From Nocardiopsis endophytica (GTDB taxonomy: Bacteria; Actinomycetota; Actinomycetes; Streptosporangiales; Streptosporangiaceae), in the NCBI RefSeq assembly GCF_027706725.1, contig NZ_JAQFWQ010000030.1:1-64000 (forward strand): 64,000 nt of DNA, given 5' to 3'. How positions within the stretch are numbered: the stretch's first letter is position 1; each line of letters starts with the position of its first letter. Shown piece after piece: positions 29,988-41,701 of the stretch. A model generated the notes under the pieces. That model was not told the origin of the DNA, did no database searches, and was given only the letters and a program-made list of their open reading frames with translations. The position numbers and the translations under genes are program-made.

Positions 29988-30491
29988 TCACCGCAGGGTG
30001 CGGTACCGGCCCTCGAAGCGCACGAGCGGGTGGGCCCCGCCGCGCCCGCCGTCCACCCGCGGCAGGCCGGTGACCGCGGCGAAGTAGACGGCGTGGTCGC
30101 CCACCTCCAGGCTCCGCTCGACCGAGCACTCCAGCGCCGCCAGGGCCCCGGTGAGCACCAGCGCCCCGGTCGCCTCGCCGCGGTCGTGCGGCTCGGCGGC
30201 CAGCAGCAGCCGGGCGCTGGGCCGCCCCTCGGCGGAGAACCGCCCGGCGATGGCGCGGTGCCCGGCGCCGAGCACGCTGACCGCGAAGGCGCCCTGCCGG
30301 TCGATCACCTCGCGCAGGTACCCGTCGGCGATGACGCTGAGCATGACCACCGGCGGGTCGGCCGAGATGGAGCACAGGGCGCTGACGGTGCTGCCGACGT
30401 CGTCGCGCCCGTCGCGCACCGCCACCACCGCCACCCCGGTGGGCAGGGCCGCCATGGCCTCGGTGAAGGCGCCGGGGGCGGGGGCGCTCAC
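29988..30491 (-). CDS. flavin reductase-like FMN-binding protein
   Basis: 167 aa. Split-barrel flavin reductase domain: MAALPTGVAVVAVRD at the start, GSTVSALCSISADPPVVML, FAVSVLGAGHRAIAGRFS and the late HPLVRFEGRYR, all typical of the HpaC/RutF-like family that supplies reduced flavin to a monooxygenase. GTG overlaps the stop of sppA (GTGA), with gggaggtg upstream, so the two genes are coupled. No partner oxygenase is nearby. Confidence 0.85.
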   Translation of the reverse strand: MSAPAPGAFTEAMAALPTGVAVVAVRDGRDDVGSTVSALCSISADPPVVMLSVIADGYLREVIDRQGAFAVSVLGAGHRAIAGRFSAEGRPSARLLLAAEPHDRGEATGALVLTGALAALECSVERSLEVGDHAVYFAAVTGLPRVDGGRGGAHPLVRFEGRYRTLR

Positions 30492-32194
30492 CGCACCTCC
30501 CAGTCGCCCGGCAGCACCAGCGGGCCGGCGGCGGGCAGCCCGGCGCGCGCCGACAGCTCGGCCAGCGGCCCCCAGGCGTCCAGCCGGGTGCGGGCCGCGG
30601 CGGCGCGCTCCTCGCTGGACTCGGCGGGGCGGATCCGGTCGAGCGGGCTCGTGCGCGGGAAGGGGCGCAGCGGCGCGTGCGGCGCCCCGGCCAGCGAGCG
30701 GGCCAGCCGCACCGCGGCCTCCAGCCCGCCCAGGGCGTCCACCAGGCCCCGCTCGTGCGCCTGGGCGCCGGACCACACCCGGCCGCGGGCCAGGGCGTCG
30801 ACCTGCTCGGCGGCCAGGCCGCGGGCGCGCGCCACCTTGTCGGTGAAGTCGGCGTAGACCGCGTCGAGCAGGGCGTCGACGCGCTCCCACTCCGAATCGG
30901 TGAAGGGGCGGGCGGTGGAGAACATCCCGGCGTGCGGGTCGCTGTCGACGGTCCCGTACCCGATGCCCAGGCGCTCCAGCAGCCCCTGGGCGTCGGGCTT
31001 GGCGATGAACACCCCGATGGAGCCGGTGACCGTGCCGGGCTGGGCGACGATGCGGTCGGCGCCGAGGGAGACGTAGTACCCGCCGGAGGCGGCCACGTCG
31101 CCCATGGACACCACCACGGGCTTGCCCGCCTCGCCGGTGAGCCGCACCTCGCGGTGGACCGTGTCGGAGGCCGAGTGGGAGCCGCCGGGGCTGTCCACCC
31201 GCAGCACCACGGCGCGCACCGAGGGGTCGCGGCGGGCGGCGCGCAGCGCGGCCGAGACGGTCTCGGCCCCGGCGGTGGTGCGCCCGGTGGGCGAGCGGCG
31301 GGAGTGGCCCGAGTGGATCTGCCCGTGCAGGCCGACCAGCGCGATCTGGCCGTGCCCGGGGCGTGGGCCCAGGTGCTCGGCGGCGGCGCGGTGCCGGTTG
31401 TAGCGCGAGACGAAGCGCAGCACCGGCGCGGTGCCGCCGCTCCGGACCTGCTCCAGCAGGTCGGAGTAGACCTCGTCGCGGTAGGCGAGCCGGTCCACCA
31501 GCCCGGCCTCCAGCGCCTCGGCCGCGGTGAGCGGGGCGCGGGCGGCCAGCTCGGCGATCCGCCCGGGCTCCAGGCCGCGGTCGGCGGCGATGCCCTCGCG
31601 CACCTGCCCCGACAGCGACTCCAGCAGGCCCTCGGCGGCCGCCCGGTGGGCGGCGGTGTAGCCGTGCTCGGTGAAGGTGTTGACCGCGGTCTTGTACTCG
31701 TGCCGGGCGGCGGTCTCGGGGCGCACCCCGGCCTTGTCGAAGGCGCCGCGCAGGAAGAGCGCGTTCAGGGCCAGGCCGGTCAGCCCCACGGTGCCGGTGG
31801 GGGCCAGGGCGATCGTGCCGAAGGCGGCCGCCAGGTAGTAGCCGACGGTGCCGGGGCCGAAGTCGCCGATGGACTCGCTCCAGGCCACGGCCGGCTTGCC
31901 GGAGGCCCGGAAGTCGGCGACGGCGTCGCGGATCTGCTGGACGGCGGCGAGCCCGGCGGGGGCGCCGCCGATCTTGGCCAGCACGCCGCCCACGCGCGGG
32001 TCGCGGGCGCCGCGGCGCAGCCCCTCCACGATGTCGGTGAGCCGCTCGCGGCGGCGGGTGAGCACCTGGGCCAGCGGCGGGCCCGGGGGTTCGTCGGTGG
32101 TCCCTTCGGTCAGGTCCAGTTCGAGGACCAGCGGTGCGGTGCGCCTGCGCCGCAGGTCGGCCAGTGGGGCGATGAGCTCGGGAAGGTCCGCCAT
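30488..32194 (-). CDS. sppA: S49-family signal-peptide-peptidase-like protease (SppA)
   Basis: 568 aa, two tandem S49 domains as in the 67-kDa SppA type. The catalytic dyad is visible: K168 in HEYKTAVNTF and S370 in MGDVAASGGYY. The family degrades leftover signal peptides in the membrane; no clear N-terminal transmembrane helix is seen here, so it may be peripheral or cytoplasmic. The ATG giving MADLPELIAPL was chosen because the upstream 34 codons look non-coding. A taccct box lies 6 bases before it, suggesting a leaderless transcript. Confidence 0.85.
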   Translation of the reverse strand: MADLPELIAPLADLRRRRTAPLVLELDLTEGTTDEPPGPPLAQVLTRRRERLTDIVEGLRRGARDPRVGGVLAKIGGAPAGLAAVQQIRDAVADFRASGKPAVAWSESIGDFGPGTVGYYLAAAFGTIALAPTGTVGLTGLALNALFLRGAFDKAGVRPETAARHEYKTAVNTFTEHGYTAAHRAAAEGLLESLSGQVREGIAADRGLEPGRIAELAARAPLTAAEALEAGLVDRLAYRDEVYSDLLEQVRSGGTAPVLRFVSRYNRHRAAAEHLGPRPGHGQIALVGLHGQIHSGHSRRSPTGRTTAGAETVSAALRAARRDPSVRAVVLRVDSPGGSHSASDTVHREVRLTGEAGKPVVVSMGDVAASGGYYVSLGADRIVAQPGTVTGSIGVFIAKPDAQGLLERLGIGYGTVDSDPHAGMFSTARPFTDSEWERVDALLDAVYADFTDKVARARGLAAEQVDALARGRVWSGAQAHERGLVDALGGLEAAVRLARSLAGAPHAPLRPFPRTSPLDRIRPAESSEERAAAARTRLDAWGPLAELSARAGLPAAGPLVLPGDWEVR

Positions 32195-32273
32195 GCCCAC
32201 AGGGTAGTGGCGGTCGGCTATCGTCGGAGGGCCGATCCGGGGCGGATCGGCGCCGGCTTGGAGGAAGGGACCG

Positions 32274-32996
32274 ATGTCCGAGGCGTTGGGGCTCAAGGCC
32301 GCCGCGGCGGCCGCGGGGCTGCTCCTGCTCGCCGCCGGGTGCGGCGGCGGTGACGGCGGCGACGGTGGCGGCGACGGCGCGGGCGGGGCCCCGTCGGTGG
32401 AGGACGCCTACACGGGCGCGGTCCCCGCGGCGTCGGCCTCCCTGTCCGGGACGTCCTTCGAGGGCGTGGCGATCGGCATGCCCGAGGGCTGGTCGCGCTC
32501 GGAGGGCGGCGGGCGCGTGTGCCTGGACCCGCCGGAGGGCGGGGACTGCGGCTACGGGTCGGTGCAGGTCTACCCCAAGGCGGCCGAGCGCAACGGCCGG
32601 GACTGGCCGGCCAAGGGGACCGCGTTCAACGAGTCCGACGGCTGGCAGGGCGGGGACGCGTCCTGCCGGGCCCCGGAGGGCGAGGGCCAGAAGCCCGGCG
32701 GGGCCGAGCTGGCCGTCGGCCCGCCGGAGGTGACCGAGCACGCCGACGGGCTCAAGTCGCACCACCGCGTCTGGGAGGTGGAGTGCGACGGCGGCGCCTC
32801 GTTCGAGGTGCGCATGTGGTTCCTGCCCGAGAGCGACGTGATGGTGTACGTGCCCGCGGTCGACCCGGCCTACGGTCCGGTGTACGACCAGGTCGCCGCG
32901 TCGATGGACGTCACCGAGTACAAGAAGGCCCGGGCCGAGGAGCAGAAGAAGCAGGAGGAGAAGAAGGAAGAGAAGAAGGAGGAGAAGGAGGACTGA
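32274..32996 (+). CDS. lipoprotein with Lys/Glu-rich C-terminus
   Basis: 240 aa, family not recognised. The signal peptide ends in a lipobox with C23 (LLLLAAGCGG). The mature part has a Gly/Asp-rich linker, then a compact domain with four cysteines (CLDPPEGGDC, ASCRA, VECDG) that may form disulphides, and a tail of about 25 residues made almost only of Lys, Glu and Gln, probably helical. Divergent from sppA. The coding end overlaps the convergent DUF418 gene by 86 bases. Confidence 0.75.
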   Translation: MSEALGLKAAAAAAGLLLLAAGCGGGDGGDGGGDGAGGAPSVEDAYTGAVPAASASLSGTSFEGVAIGMPEGWSRSEGGGRVCLDPPEGGDCGYGSVQVYPKAAERNGRDWPAKGTAFNESDGWQGGDASCRAPEGEGQKPGGAELAVGPPEVTEHADGLKSHHRVWEVECDGGASFEVRMWFLPESDVMVYVPAVDPAYGPVYDQVAASMDVTEYKKARAEEQKKQEEKKEEKKEEKED

Positions 32997-33981
32997 CCCG
33001 GATCGGGACCGCCTCCCACCAGGTGGCGCAGCGCCAGGCCCACTCCAGCGGGCCGTAGCGGAAGGCGCGCAGCCACAGGGAGGAGAACGCCCACTGGGCG
33101 GCGAGCACGCCGGCCGCCAGGGCGAACAGGGCGCCCCAGGCGAAGCCGGCCCGGAAGTCCAGCAGGTACCCCGCCGCGAGCACGGCCACCGTGGCGGTCA
33201 CGTAGTTGGTCAGCGCCATGCGCCCGAGCGGGGCGAAGGCGGCGCGCAGCGCCCCGGCGAGCGGGGTGCGCATCAGCAGGGCCAGGCCGCAGACGTAGGC
33301 CCCGGCCATGAGCAGCCCGGCCACCGCGCTGGAGGCGGCGAACCCCGAGTTCTCGATCTGCCCGTACTGCCACAGCGCGGCCGGGACCGACGCGGCGGCG
33401 AACAGGCCGAAGGCCAGGGCGGTCCACCCGGTCAGCCGGTCGAGGCGCTGGGGGAGGCGGTACCGGGCCGCGGCCAGCCCCAGCAGGAACAGCCCCGGGA
33501 TGAGCATGGTCCCGCCGTGTCCCAAGGCGGCGGGCACGGCGGTCCCGGCGGCGCCCAGGGCCAGCACCGCCCAGGAGGGCAGGTAGCTCGCGGGCAGCAG
33601 CACCGCGAGCCCGAACACCGCGTACGGGGTCAGCGCCTCCCCGGGCTGGAGCAGCTGGTGGGCCAGGCCCAGCACGCCCAGGGCGGCCAGGCGCCGCACC
33701 AGGAGCAGCCGGGGCCGCGGGTGCCGCCGCCCGGCCGACTCCAGGAAGATCGCGAACCCGATCCCGAACAGGAACGAGAAGATCGGGAAGAAGCGCTCGG
33801 CGACGAGCATGTCCAGCCACGCCTCGGGCGCCGCCATGGGCACGCCCTGTCCGGGCGGCAGGGCCTCCAGCACATCGGCGCCCATCTGAGTGATGGGCCC
33901 GATGTTCACCGTCAGGATCCCGCACAGGGCGAACCCGCGGACCACGTCCAGGGCGTCGATGCGCCGACTCGGTTCGGCCAC
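32911..33981 (-). CDS. DUF418 domain membrane protein
   Basis: 356 aa with about nine or ten transmembrane helices. It begins RIDALDVVRGFALCGILTVN, typical of DUF418/acyltransferase-3-like membrane proteins, and has the DUF418 signature FRYGPLEWAWRCATWW near the end. GTG 33981 is preceded by gaggag. The last roughly 28 residues are Ser/Pro-rich and are read antisense to the Lys/Glu-rich tail of the neighbouring lipoprotein, so the functional protein could end before this. Function unknown. Confidence 0.8.
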   Translation of the reverse strand: MAEPSRRIDALDVVRGFALCGILTVNIGPITQMGADVLEALPPGQGVPMAAPEAWLDMLVAERFFPIFSFLFGIGFAIFLESAGRRHPRPRLLLVRRLAALGVLGLAHQLLQPGEALTPYAVFGLAVLLPASYLPSWAVLALGAAGTAVPAALGHGGTMLIPGLFLLGLAAARYRLPQRLDRLTGWTALAFGLFAAASVPAALWQYGQIENSGFAASSAVAGLLMAGAYVCGLALLMRTPLAGALRAAFAPLGRMALTNYVTATVAVLAAGYLLDFRAGFAWGALFALAAGVLAAQWAFSSLWLRAFRYGPLEWAWRCATWWEAVPIRVSPPSPPSSLPSSPPASSAPRPGPSCTR

Positions 33982-34085
33982 GGCGCTTCTCCTCTCGTCA
34001 AAACCACTTCGACCAGGGAGAACGTACGGTCCGCGGGTGGGGCGGCGGATCGGCCGACCGGCCGGATCCGCCCTCGTCCTTTCGG

Positions 34086-36263
34086 CTACCCCTGCCGCCC
34101 GGCCTTCGCCGGCTCGAGCCAGAGCACGCCCAGCGGCGGCAGGTCGAGCACCGCCGAGGCGGGCAGGCCGTGCGCGGGCTCGGGCGCGGCCTCGACGCGG
34201 GCGGCGCCGCCGCGGAACCCGCTGCCGCCGAACCGCGCGTCGTCGGTGTCCAGCAGCACCTGCCAGGGCCCCGGCTCGGGCAGCCCGACGCGGCGCCCCT
34301 CGTGCGGGACGGCCGCGAAGTTCACCAGGCAGGCCAGGGGCCGCCCGTCGTCGCCGAAGCGCAGGAAGGCCAGGGTGTTGCCCTCGGCGTCGCCGCCGTC
34401 GATCCACCGGAAGCCCTCGGGCTCGCAGTCGCGCGACCACAGGGCCGGGCGTCCCAGGTAGAGCCCGTTGAGCTCGTCCACCAGCGCCTGCACGCCCCGG
34501 TGGAAGCCGTGGTCGAGCAGCCACCACTGCACACCGGCCTCGTGCGACCACTCATCGCCCTGGCCGATCTCCCCGCCCATGAACAGCAGCTTCTTGCCGG
34601 GGTGGGCCCACATGTAGGCGTACAGGGCCCGCAGCCCGGCGAACCGGCGCCACTCGTCCCCGGGCTGCTTGTACAGCAGGGACGCCTTGCCGTGCACGAC
34701 CTCGTCGTGGGAGAGCGGCAGGATGTAGTTCTCGCTGTAGGCGTAGATCATCGAGAAGGTGATCTCGCCGTGGTGGTGGGCGCGGTGCACCGGGTCCCGC
34801 TTGAGGTACTCCAGGGTGTCGTGCATCCAGCCCATGTTCCACTTGAAGCCGAACCCCAGCCCGCCGTGGTGGACCGGGCGGGTCACCCCGGGCCAGGCGG
34901 TGGACTCCTCGGCGGCCATGATGATGCCGGGGTTGCGCCGGTGGCAGACGGTGTTGAGCTCGCGCAGGAACTCCAGCGCCTCCAGGTTCTCCCGGCCGCC
35001 GAAGGCGTTGGGCTCCCACTCGCCGGAGCCGCGGGAGTAGTCCAGGTAGACCATGGAGGCCACGGCGTCCACCCGCAGCCCGTCGATGTGGAACTCCTCC
35101 AGCCAGAACAGGGCGTTGGCGATGAGGAAGTTGCGCACCTCGGTGCGGCCGTAGTCGAAGACGAGGCTGCCCCAGTCGGGGTGCTCGCCGCGGCGCGGGT
35201 CGGGGTGCTCGTAGGTGGGCGAGCCGTCGAAGCGGGCCAGCGCCCAGGCGTCCTTGGGGAAGTGCGCGGGCACCCAGTCCAGCAGCACCCCGATCCCGGC
35301 CCGGTGCAGCTCGTCGACGAGGCGGCGGAACCCGTCGGGGGAGCCGAGCCGTGCGGTGGGCGCGAAGTAGGAGGTGACCTGGTAGCCCCAGGAGCCGCCG
35401 AAGGGGTGCTCGGCCACGGGCAGGAACTCCACGTGGGTGAAGCCGCGGGCGCGCACGTGCTCGACGAGTTCGGCGGCGAGCTCGGCGTATCCCAGGCCGG
35501 GGCGCCAGGAGGGCAGGTGCACCTCGTAGACGCTCATCGGCTCGCGGGTGTGGTCGCGGGCCTTGCGCTCGTTCATCCAGGCGTCGTCGGACCAGGTGTG
35601 GGCGGAGGCGTGCACGACGGAGGCGGTCTCGGGCGGGTGCTGGGCGGCGAAGGCCATCGGGTCGGCCTTGTCGCACACGCCGCCGTCGCGCCCGTGCACC
35701 CGGAACTTGTACAGCGCGCCGGGGCCCACCCCGGGGACGAACAGCTCCCACACGCCGCTGGAGCCCAGCGAGCGCATCGGGTGGGCGGTGCCGTCCCAGT
35801 GGTTGAAGTCGCCGATGAGCTGCACGCCCCGGGCGCCGGGCGCCCACACGGCGAAGGCGGTGCCGTCGGGGCCGGGGTGGGCGCCCAGCGCCCGCCACAG
35901 CTCCTCGTGCCGCCCCTCGGAGATCAGGTGCAGGTCCAGGTCGCCGAGCGTGGGCGGGTGCCGGTAGGGGTCGTCGGCGACGGTCTCGGGCCCGCCCTCG
36001 GTGTAGGTGCAGGCGATGCGGTACTCGGGTGGGCCCGCGGGCAGCGCGGAGGCGGGGACCCGGGCGGTGAACACGCCGCCGTGGGCGTGCTCCATGGGCA
36101 CCCGGGACCCGTCCGGCAGGACGGCGTGCACGGTGCGGGCGAGCGGGCGCAGCGCCCGCAGCGCCACGTTCCCGGCGCCGTCGGGGTGGGCGCCCAGGAG
36201 CGCGTGCGGGTCGTGGTGGCGGCCGGCGGTGAGTCGGCCGACCTCGGCGGGGTCGGGTGTCAA
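34086..36263 (-). CDS. glgB: 1,4-alpha-glucan branching enzyme
   Basis: 725 aa, GH13 branching enzyme. N-terminal early-set domains ([32 protein letters not shown]) precede the catalytic barrel. The nucleophile lies in [17 protein letters not shown], the acid/base in [11 protein letters not shown] and the transition-state Asp in [12 protein letters not shown]. It introduces alpha-1,6 branches into the glucan made by GlgE. It is the last gene of a four-gene minus-strand operon and starts 9 bases after mak. Confidence 0.95.
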   Translation of the reverse strand: MTPDPAEVGRLTAGRHHDPHALLGAHPDGAGNVALRALRPLARTVHAVLPDGSRVPMEHAHGGVFTARVPASALPAGPPEYRIACTYTEGGPETVADDPYRHPPTLGDLDLHLISEGRHEELWRALGAHPGPDGTAFAVWAPGARGVQLIGDFNHWDGTAHPMRSLGSSGVWELFVPGVGPGALYKFRVHGRDGGVCDKADPMAFAAQHPPETASVVHASAHTWSDDAWMNERKARDHTREPMSVYEVHLPSWRPGLGYAELAAELVEHVRARGFTHVEFLPVAEHPFGGSWGYQVTSYFAPTARLGSPDGFRRLVDELHRAGIGVLLDWVPAHFPKDAWALARFDGSPTYEHPDPRRGEHPDWGSLVFDYGRTEVRNFLIANALFWLEEFHIDGLRVDAVASMVYLDYSRGSGEWEPNAFGGRENLEALEFLRELNTVCHRRNPGIIMAAEESTAWPGVTRPVHHGGLGFGFKWNMGWMHDTLEYLKRDPVHRAHHHGEITFSMIYAYSENYILPLSHDEVVHGKASLLYKQPGDEWRRFAGLRALYAYMWAHPGKKLLFMGGEIGQGDEWSHEAGVQWWLLDHGFHRGVQALVDELNGLYLGRPALWSRDCEPEGFRWIDGGDAEGNTLAFLRFGDDGRPLACLVNFAAVPHEGRRVGLPEPGPWQVLLDTDDARFGGSGFRGGAARVEAAPEPAHGLPASAVLDLPPLGVLWLEPAKAGRQG

Positions 36264-36272
36264 TGGGGCTCC

Positions 36273-37654
36273 TCAAGCGTGGGCGAGCGCGGCGATGGAG
36301 TCCAGCGGCACGCGCAGCCAGGTGGGGCGGTGGTGGGCCTCGTAGAGCACCTCGTAGACCGCCTTGTCGTACTCGAAGGCGCGCAGCGCCGTCAGGTGCT
36401 TGTCCGGGTCGGTGCCGCCCCCGGCGGCGTACCCGGCGCAGAACGCCTCCCGGTTCCGGTCGGCCCAGGCGCGGGCGGCCGGGGCCAGCAGCTCCTCCTC
36501 GGCGCTGCCGATCAGCTGGTGGCGGGCGGCGTAGTCGAAGGAGCGGAGCATCCCGGCCACGTCGCGCAGCGGGCTGGAGGGGCGGCGCCGCTCGGCCACC
36601 GGCACGGCGGGCTCGCCCTCGAAGTCCAGCAGCACCCAGCCGGCGTCGGTGCGCACCACCTGGCCCAGGTGGTAGTCGCCGTGCACGCGCTGCACGGGCA
36701 GCGGGTCCGGGGCGCGGGCGAAGTCGTCGAAGGCGGCCCGCAGCACCCCGGCGTAGGGGGCCAGTTCGGGCACCTGCTCGGTGGCCTCGTCCAGGCGGCG
36801 GGCCATGGCGTCGGCCAGGTCCCGCAGGCAGGCCGGGGAGAGCACGTCGGTGGGCAGGGCGCGGGCCAGCGCCCGGTGCACGGCGGCGGTGGCGGCGCCG
36901 AGCCGTTCGGCCTCGGCGGCGAAGTCGCCCCCGGCGCCGGCGGGGCCGCCGCCGGGCGCGGCGTACAGGTCGCGCACGCTGGTGGCGGCCAGCACCCAGC
37001 CGTCGGTGGCGCTGCGCAGGTAGCCCTGGAGCATGGCGACGGTGGTGGACACCGGTCGGCCGCCGTCGTCGATGTCGGCCTCGATCCACCCGTGCGGCGG
37101 GGCCGCGTACGGCGAGCCCTCCAGGGCGCCGTTGAGCTCCAGGTCGGGGTTGAGGCCGGGCCACAGCCGCCGGAAGGCCTTGAGCACGTACTCCTCGCCG
37201 AACACCAGCGAGGTGTTGGACTGCTCGCCGGTGAGCACGAGGCTGCGCAGGCCGGTGCGGACCGTGCGCCCGGGCCGGGTGCGGAAGCGCAGTGGGCCGC
37301 GGTCGGCCCCGCGGGCGATCAGGTGCAGCAGGCGGGCGGTCAGCTCGGGGTCGTACAGGGCGTCGTAGGCGGTGCGCCGGGCGCCGCGGACGCGGCACCG
37401 GCCGATGACGCAGTGCTCCAGCGCGGGGCGGAGCCGGCCGGGTTCGGCCAGGCCGAGCACCACCAGGTAGCGGTCGGTGCCGCGGGGCTGGTCCACGCGC
37501 ACCACCAGCAGGCGCATGCCGGGGCCGTGCGGCCCGGGGTCGCCGCCGCCGACGGGCAGGTCGTGCTCGACGCGCACCGCCTCGACGGGGGCGCGCTTGC
37601 CGGCGAACCAGCGCTGCCGCGGCAGCCACGCGGCCAGCAGCTCCTCGATCTCCT

Positions 37655-37658
<4 letters not shown>
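36273..37658 (-). CDS. mak: maltokinase
   Basis: 461 aa. Phosphotransferase with APH-like motifs: [11 protein letters not shown] (catalytic loop) and [10 protein letters not shown] (metal binding). The N-terminal lobe starts [17 protein letters not shown], characteristic of Mak/Pep2. It makes maltose-1-phosphate from maltose and ATP, passing maltose from TreS to GlgE. The ATG overlaps the treS stop (ATGA); in some actinobacteria the two are fused. Confidence 0.93.
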
Positions 37659-39360
<1,702 letters not shown>

Positions 39361-39364
<4 letters not shown>

Positions 39365-41313
39365 GGGAGCGGCTCCACCGTCAGGACGTGGGCGGGCTGG
39401 ACGGCCGGGTCGAGGCGCACATAATTGGCCCGACCCCAGGTGTAGGTCTCGCCGGAGAGCTCGTCGCGTACCGACAGGCTCGTTTCGGGCGAGAATCCCA
39501 GATTGGGCATGTCGAGTCGCACCGTCGCCTCGCGGGCGTGGTGCGGATCGAGGTTCACGACGACGATGACCGTGTCCCCGGCCAGCCGTTTGGAATAGCA
39601 GATCAGCTCCGGCTGGTCGGCATCGTGGAACCGCAGGTTGCGCAGTTCCTGCAATGCCGGGTGGTCGCGCCGCAGACAGTTTAGCCTGCGGATCAGCGGG
39701 GAGATCGACATTTCCGCGGCATCGGCCGCGTCCCAGTCCCGTGGTTTGTACTCGTATTTCTCGGAGTCGAGGTATTCCTCGCTCCCGGGGCGCAGCGGGG
39801 TGTTCTCGCAGAGCTCGTACCCGGAGTAGATCCCCCACGAGGGCGCCAGGGTGGCGGCCAGCACCGCCCGCGCCTCGAACGCCGGGCGGCCCCCCTCCTG
39901 CAGGTAGGCGTGGAGGATGTCGGGCGTGTTGCAGAAGAGGTTGGGGCGCATGTGGGCGGCGGCCTCCCCGGCGAGGGAGGTGGCGAAGTCCTGCAGCTCC
40001 TCCTTGCCGGTGCGCCAGGTGAAGTAGGTGTAGGACTGGTGGAACCCGGCCTTGGCCAGGGCGTGCATCGGGGCCGGGCGGGTGAAGGCCTCGGACAGGA
40101 AGACCACGTCGGGGTCGGTGGAGGCGATCTCGCCCAGCAGGCGCTCCCAGAACGCCAGCGGCTTGGTGTGCGGGTTGTCCACCCGGAAGATGCGCACCCC
40201 GCGGTCCATCCAGAACCGCACCACCCGCAGCACCTCGGCGTACAGGCCCTCGGGGTCGCGGTCGAAGTCCAGCGGGTAGATGTCCTGGTACTTCTTGGGC
40301 GGGTTCTCGGCGTAGGCGATGGTGCCGTCGGCGCGCTCGGTGAACCACTCGGGGTGCTCGGCCACCCAGGGGTGGTCGGGCGAGCACTGCAGGGCCAGGT
40401 CCAGGGCGACCTCGATGCCGTGCGCGGCGGCCTCGGACACGAAGGCGTCGAAGTCGCGCAGGTCGCCCAGGTCGGGGTGGAGCGCGTCGTGCCCGCCCTC
40501 GTGGGAGCCGATGGCCCAGACCGACCCGGGGTCGCCGGGGCCGGCCGCCGGGGTGTTGTTGCGCCCCTTGCGGAAGGTGTGCCCGACGGGGTGCACGGGC
40601 GGCAGGTAGACGACGTCGAAGCCCATGTCGGCGATGGCGGGCAGCCGCTTGGCGGCGCTGCGCAGGGTGCCCGACCGCCACACGCCCTCGGCCTCGTCGT
40701 AGTGGGCGCCCTCGGAGCGGGGGAAGAACTCGTACCAGGAGCCGACCAGGGCGCGCCGCCGGTGCACCTGCAGCGGGAAGCGCTTGGTGCGGGTGAGGTG
40801 GTCGCGCAGCGGCTCGGCCTCCATCAGCGCGGCCGCCTCCCCGGCGGCGGCCGCGGCGAGCCGGTCGGCGGCGGGCAGGGAGGTGTCCCGCAGGGTGCGG
40901 GCGGCGGCGGCCAGGGCGGGGCGGCGCGGGACCCGCCGGGCGGCGCGCTCCAGCAGCCGGGCGCCCTCCTCCAGCACCAGCTCGGTGTCCTGGCCGATGG
41001 GGATCTTGGCGGCGGCCTCGCGCCTCCAGGTGGCGTAGGGGTCGGCCCAGGCCTCGATCGCGAAGCTCCACCTGCCGGGCTCATCCGGGCGCACCCCGGC
41101 GGTGTAGCGGTCGGTTCCGGGGGCCTGCTCGGCCATGCGCACACGGGCGCGGCGGCGCCCGCGCGGGTCGTACAGGACCGCGTGCGCGCCGAGGGCGCCG
41201 TGGCCCTCCCGCAGCACGGTGGCGGCCACCGGGACCGTCTCGTGCTCGGCGGCCTGGGCGGTGCCGTAGGAGAGCACCGGGGCGGGGTCGAGTACGGGGA
41301 TTCGTCCTATCAC
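39361..41313 (-). CDS. glgE: maltosyltransferase GlgE
   Basis: 650 aa, GH13_3. It adds maltose units from alpha-maltose-1-phosphate to glucan. Nucleophile D379 ([10 protein letters not shown]) and acid/base E408 (FLSEAFTRP) are 29 residues apart, as in the S. coelicolor enzyme. The GTG start giving [10 protein letters not shown] fits family N-termini; the Shine-Dalgarno (gaag) is weak and the frame is open upstream. First gene of glgE-treS-mak-glgB and divergent from glgP. Confidence 0.93.
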
Positions 41314-41701
41314 GTGTGCACCAATTCTTCGCGGGCGGCGCCATTTGCCGCGTGTGGCCGGTGTGACCCGATTCAGGGCAGTGCCCATCACCGAATGAGG
41401 GCAGGGGGTACCTGGGGTTTTCGAGGGGAATCGCGGCCGTATCGGCGCCGCGCCCACAGTCCTATCGTCGGCGCGCGGGCGCCCGCTTCCGACAGTCCGG
41501 CGGTCCTTATTTTTGTGATAGTCGTCACACTTCCGATTCGGATGTCCGCGGCGATTTCGCCGCGTTTCAATTCTGTGAAAACCGGCATAACGGTCTTCTG
41601 TCACGGGAGTAACGGGCGCGACGGGAATTCGGCGTGCGAATGCACGTGAAATTGCGCGGCGTCCTGGTGCACGGGCCGCCGCTGGACTAGCGTCCCGCTG
41701 C
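41314..41701. other. divergent control region glgE / glgP
   Basis: 388 bases without a gene, less GC-rich than the surroundings. It contains a perfect CRP-type site (41515-41530), a 7-bp inverted repeat gcggcga-tt-tcgccgc (41549-41564), and the tagcgt box of glgP (41688-41693). Confidence 0.7.
41515..41530. promoter_or_regulatory. CRP/FNR-family operator
   Basis: tgtga-tagtcg-tcaca is an exact match to the TGTGAN6TCACA consensus bound by Crp, including the mycobacterial one. It lies 203 bases before the glgE start and 172 before glgP, so it could serve either or both. Confidence 0.65.

Noticed and set aside
41575-41605. Possible second CRP site near tgtgaaaacc...tgtcacg
   Set aside because: Half-site spacing does not fit the N6 rule.
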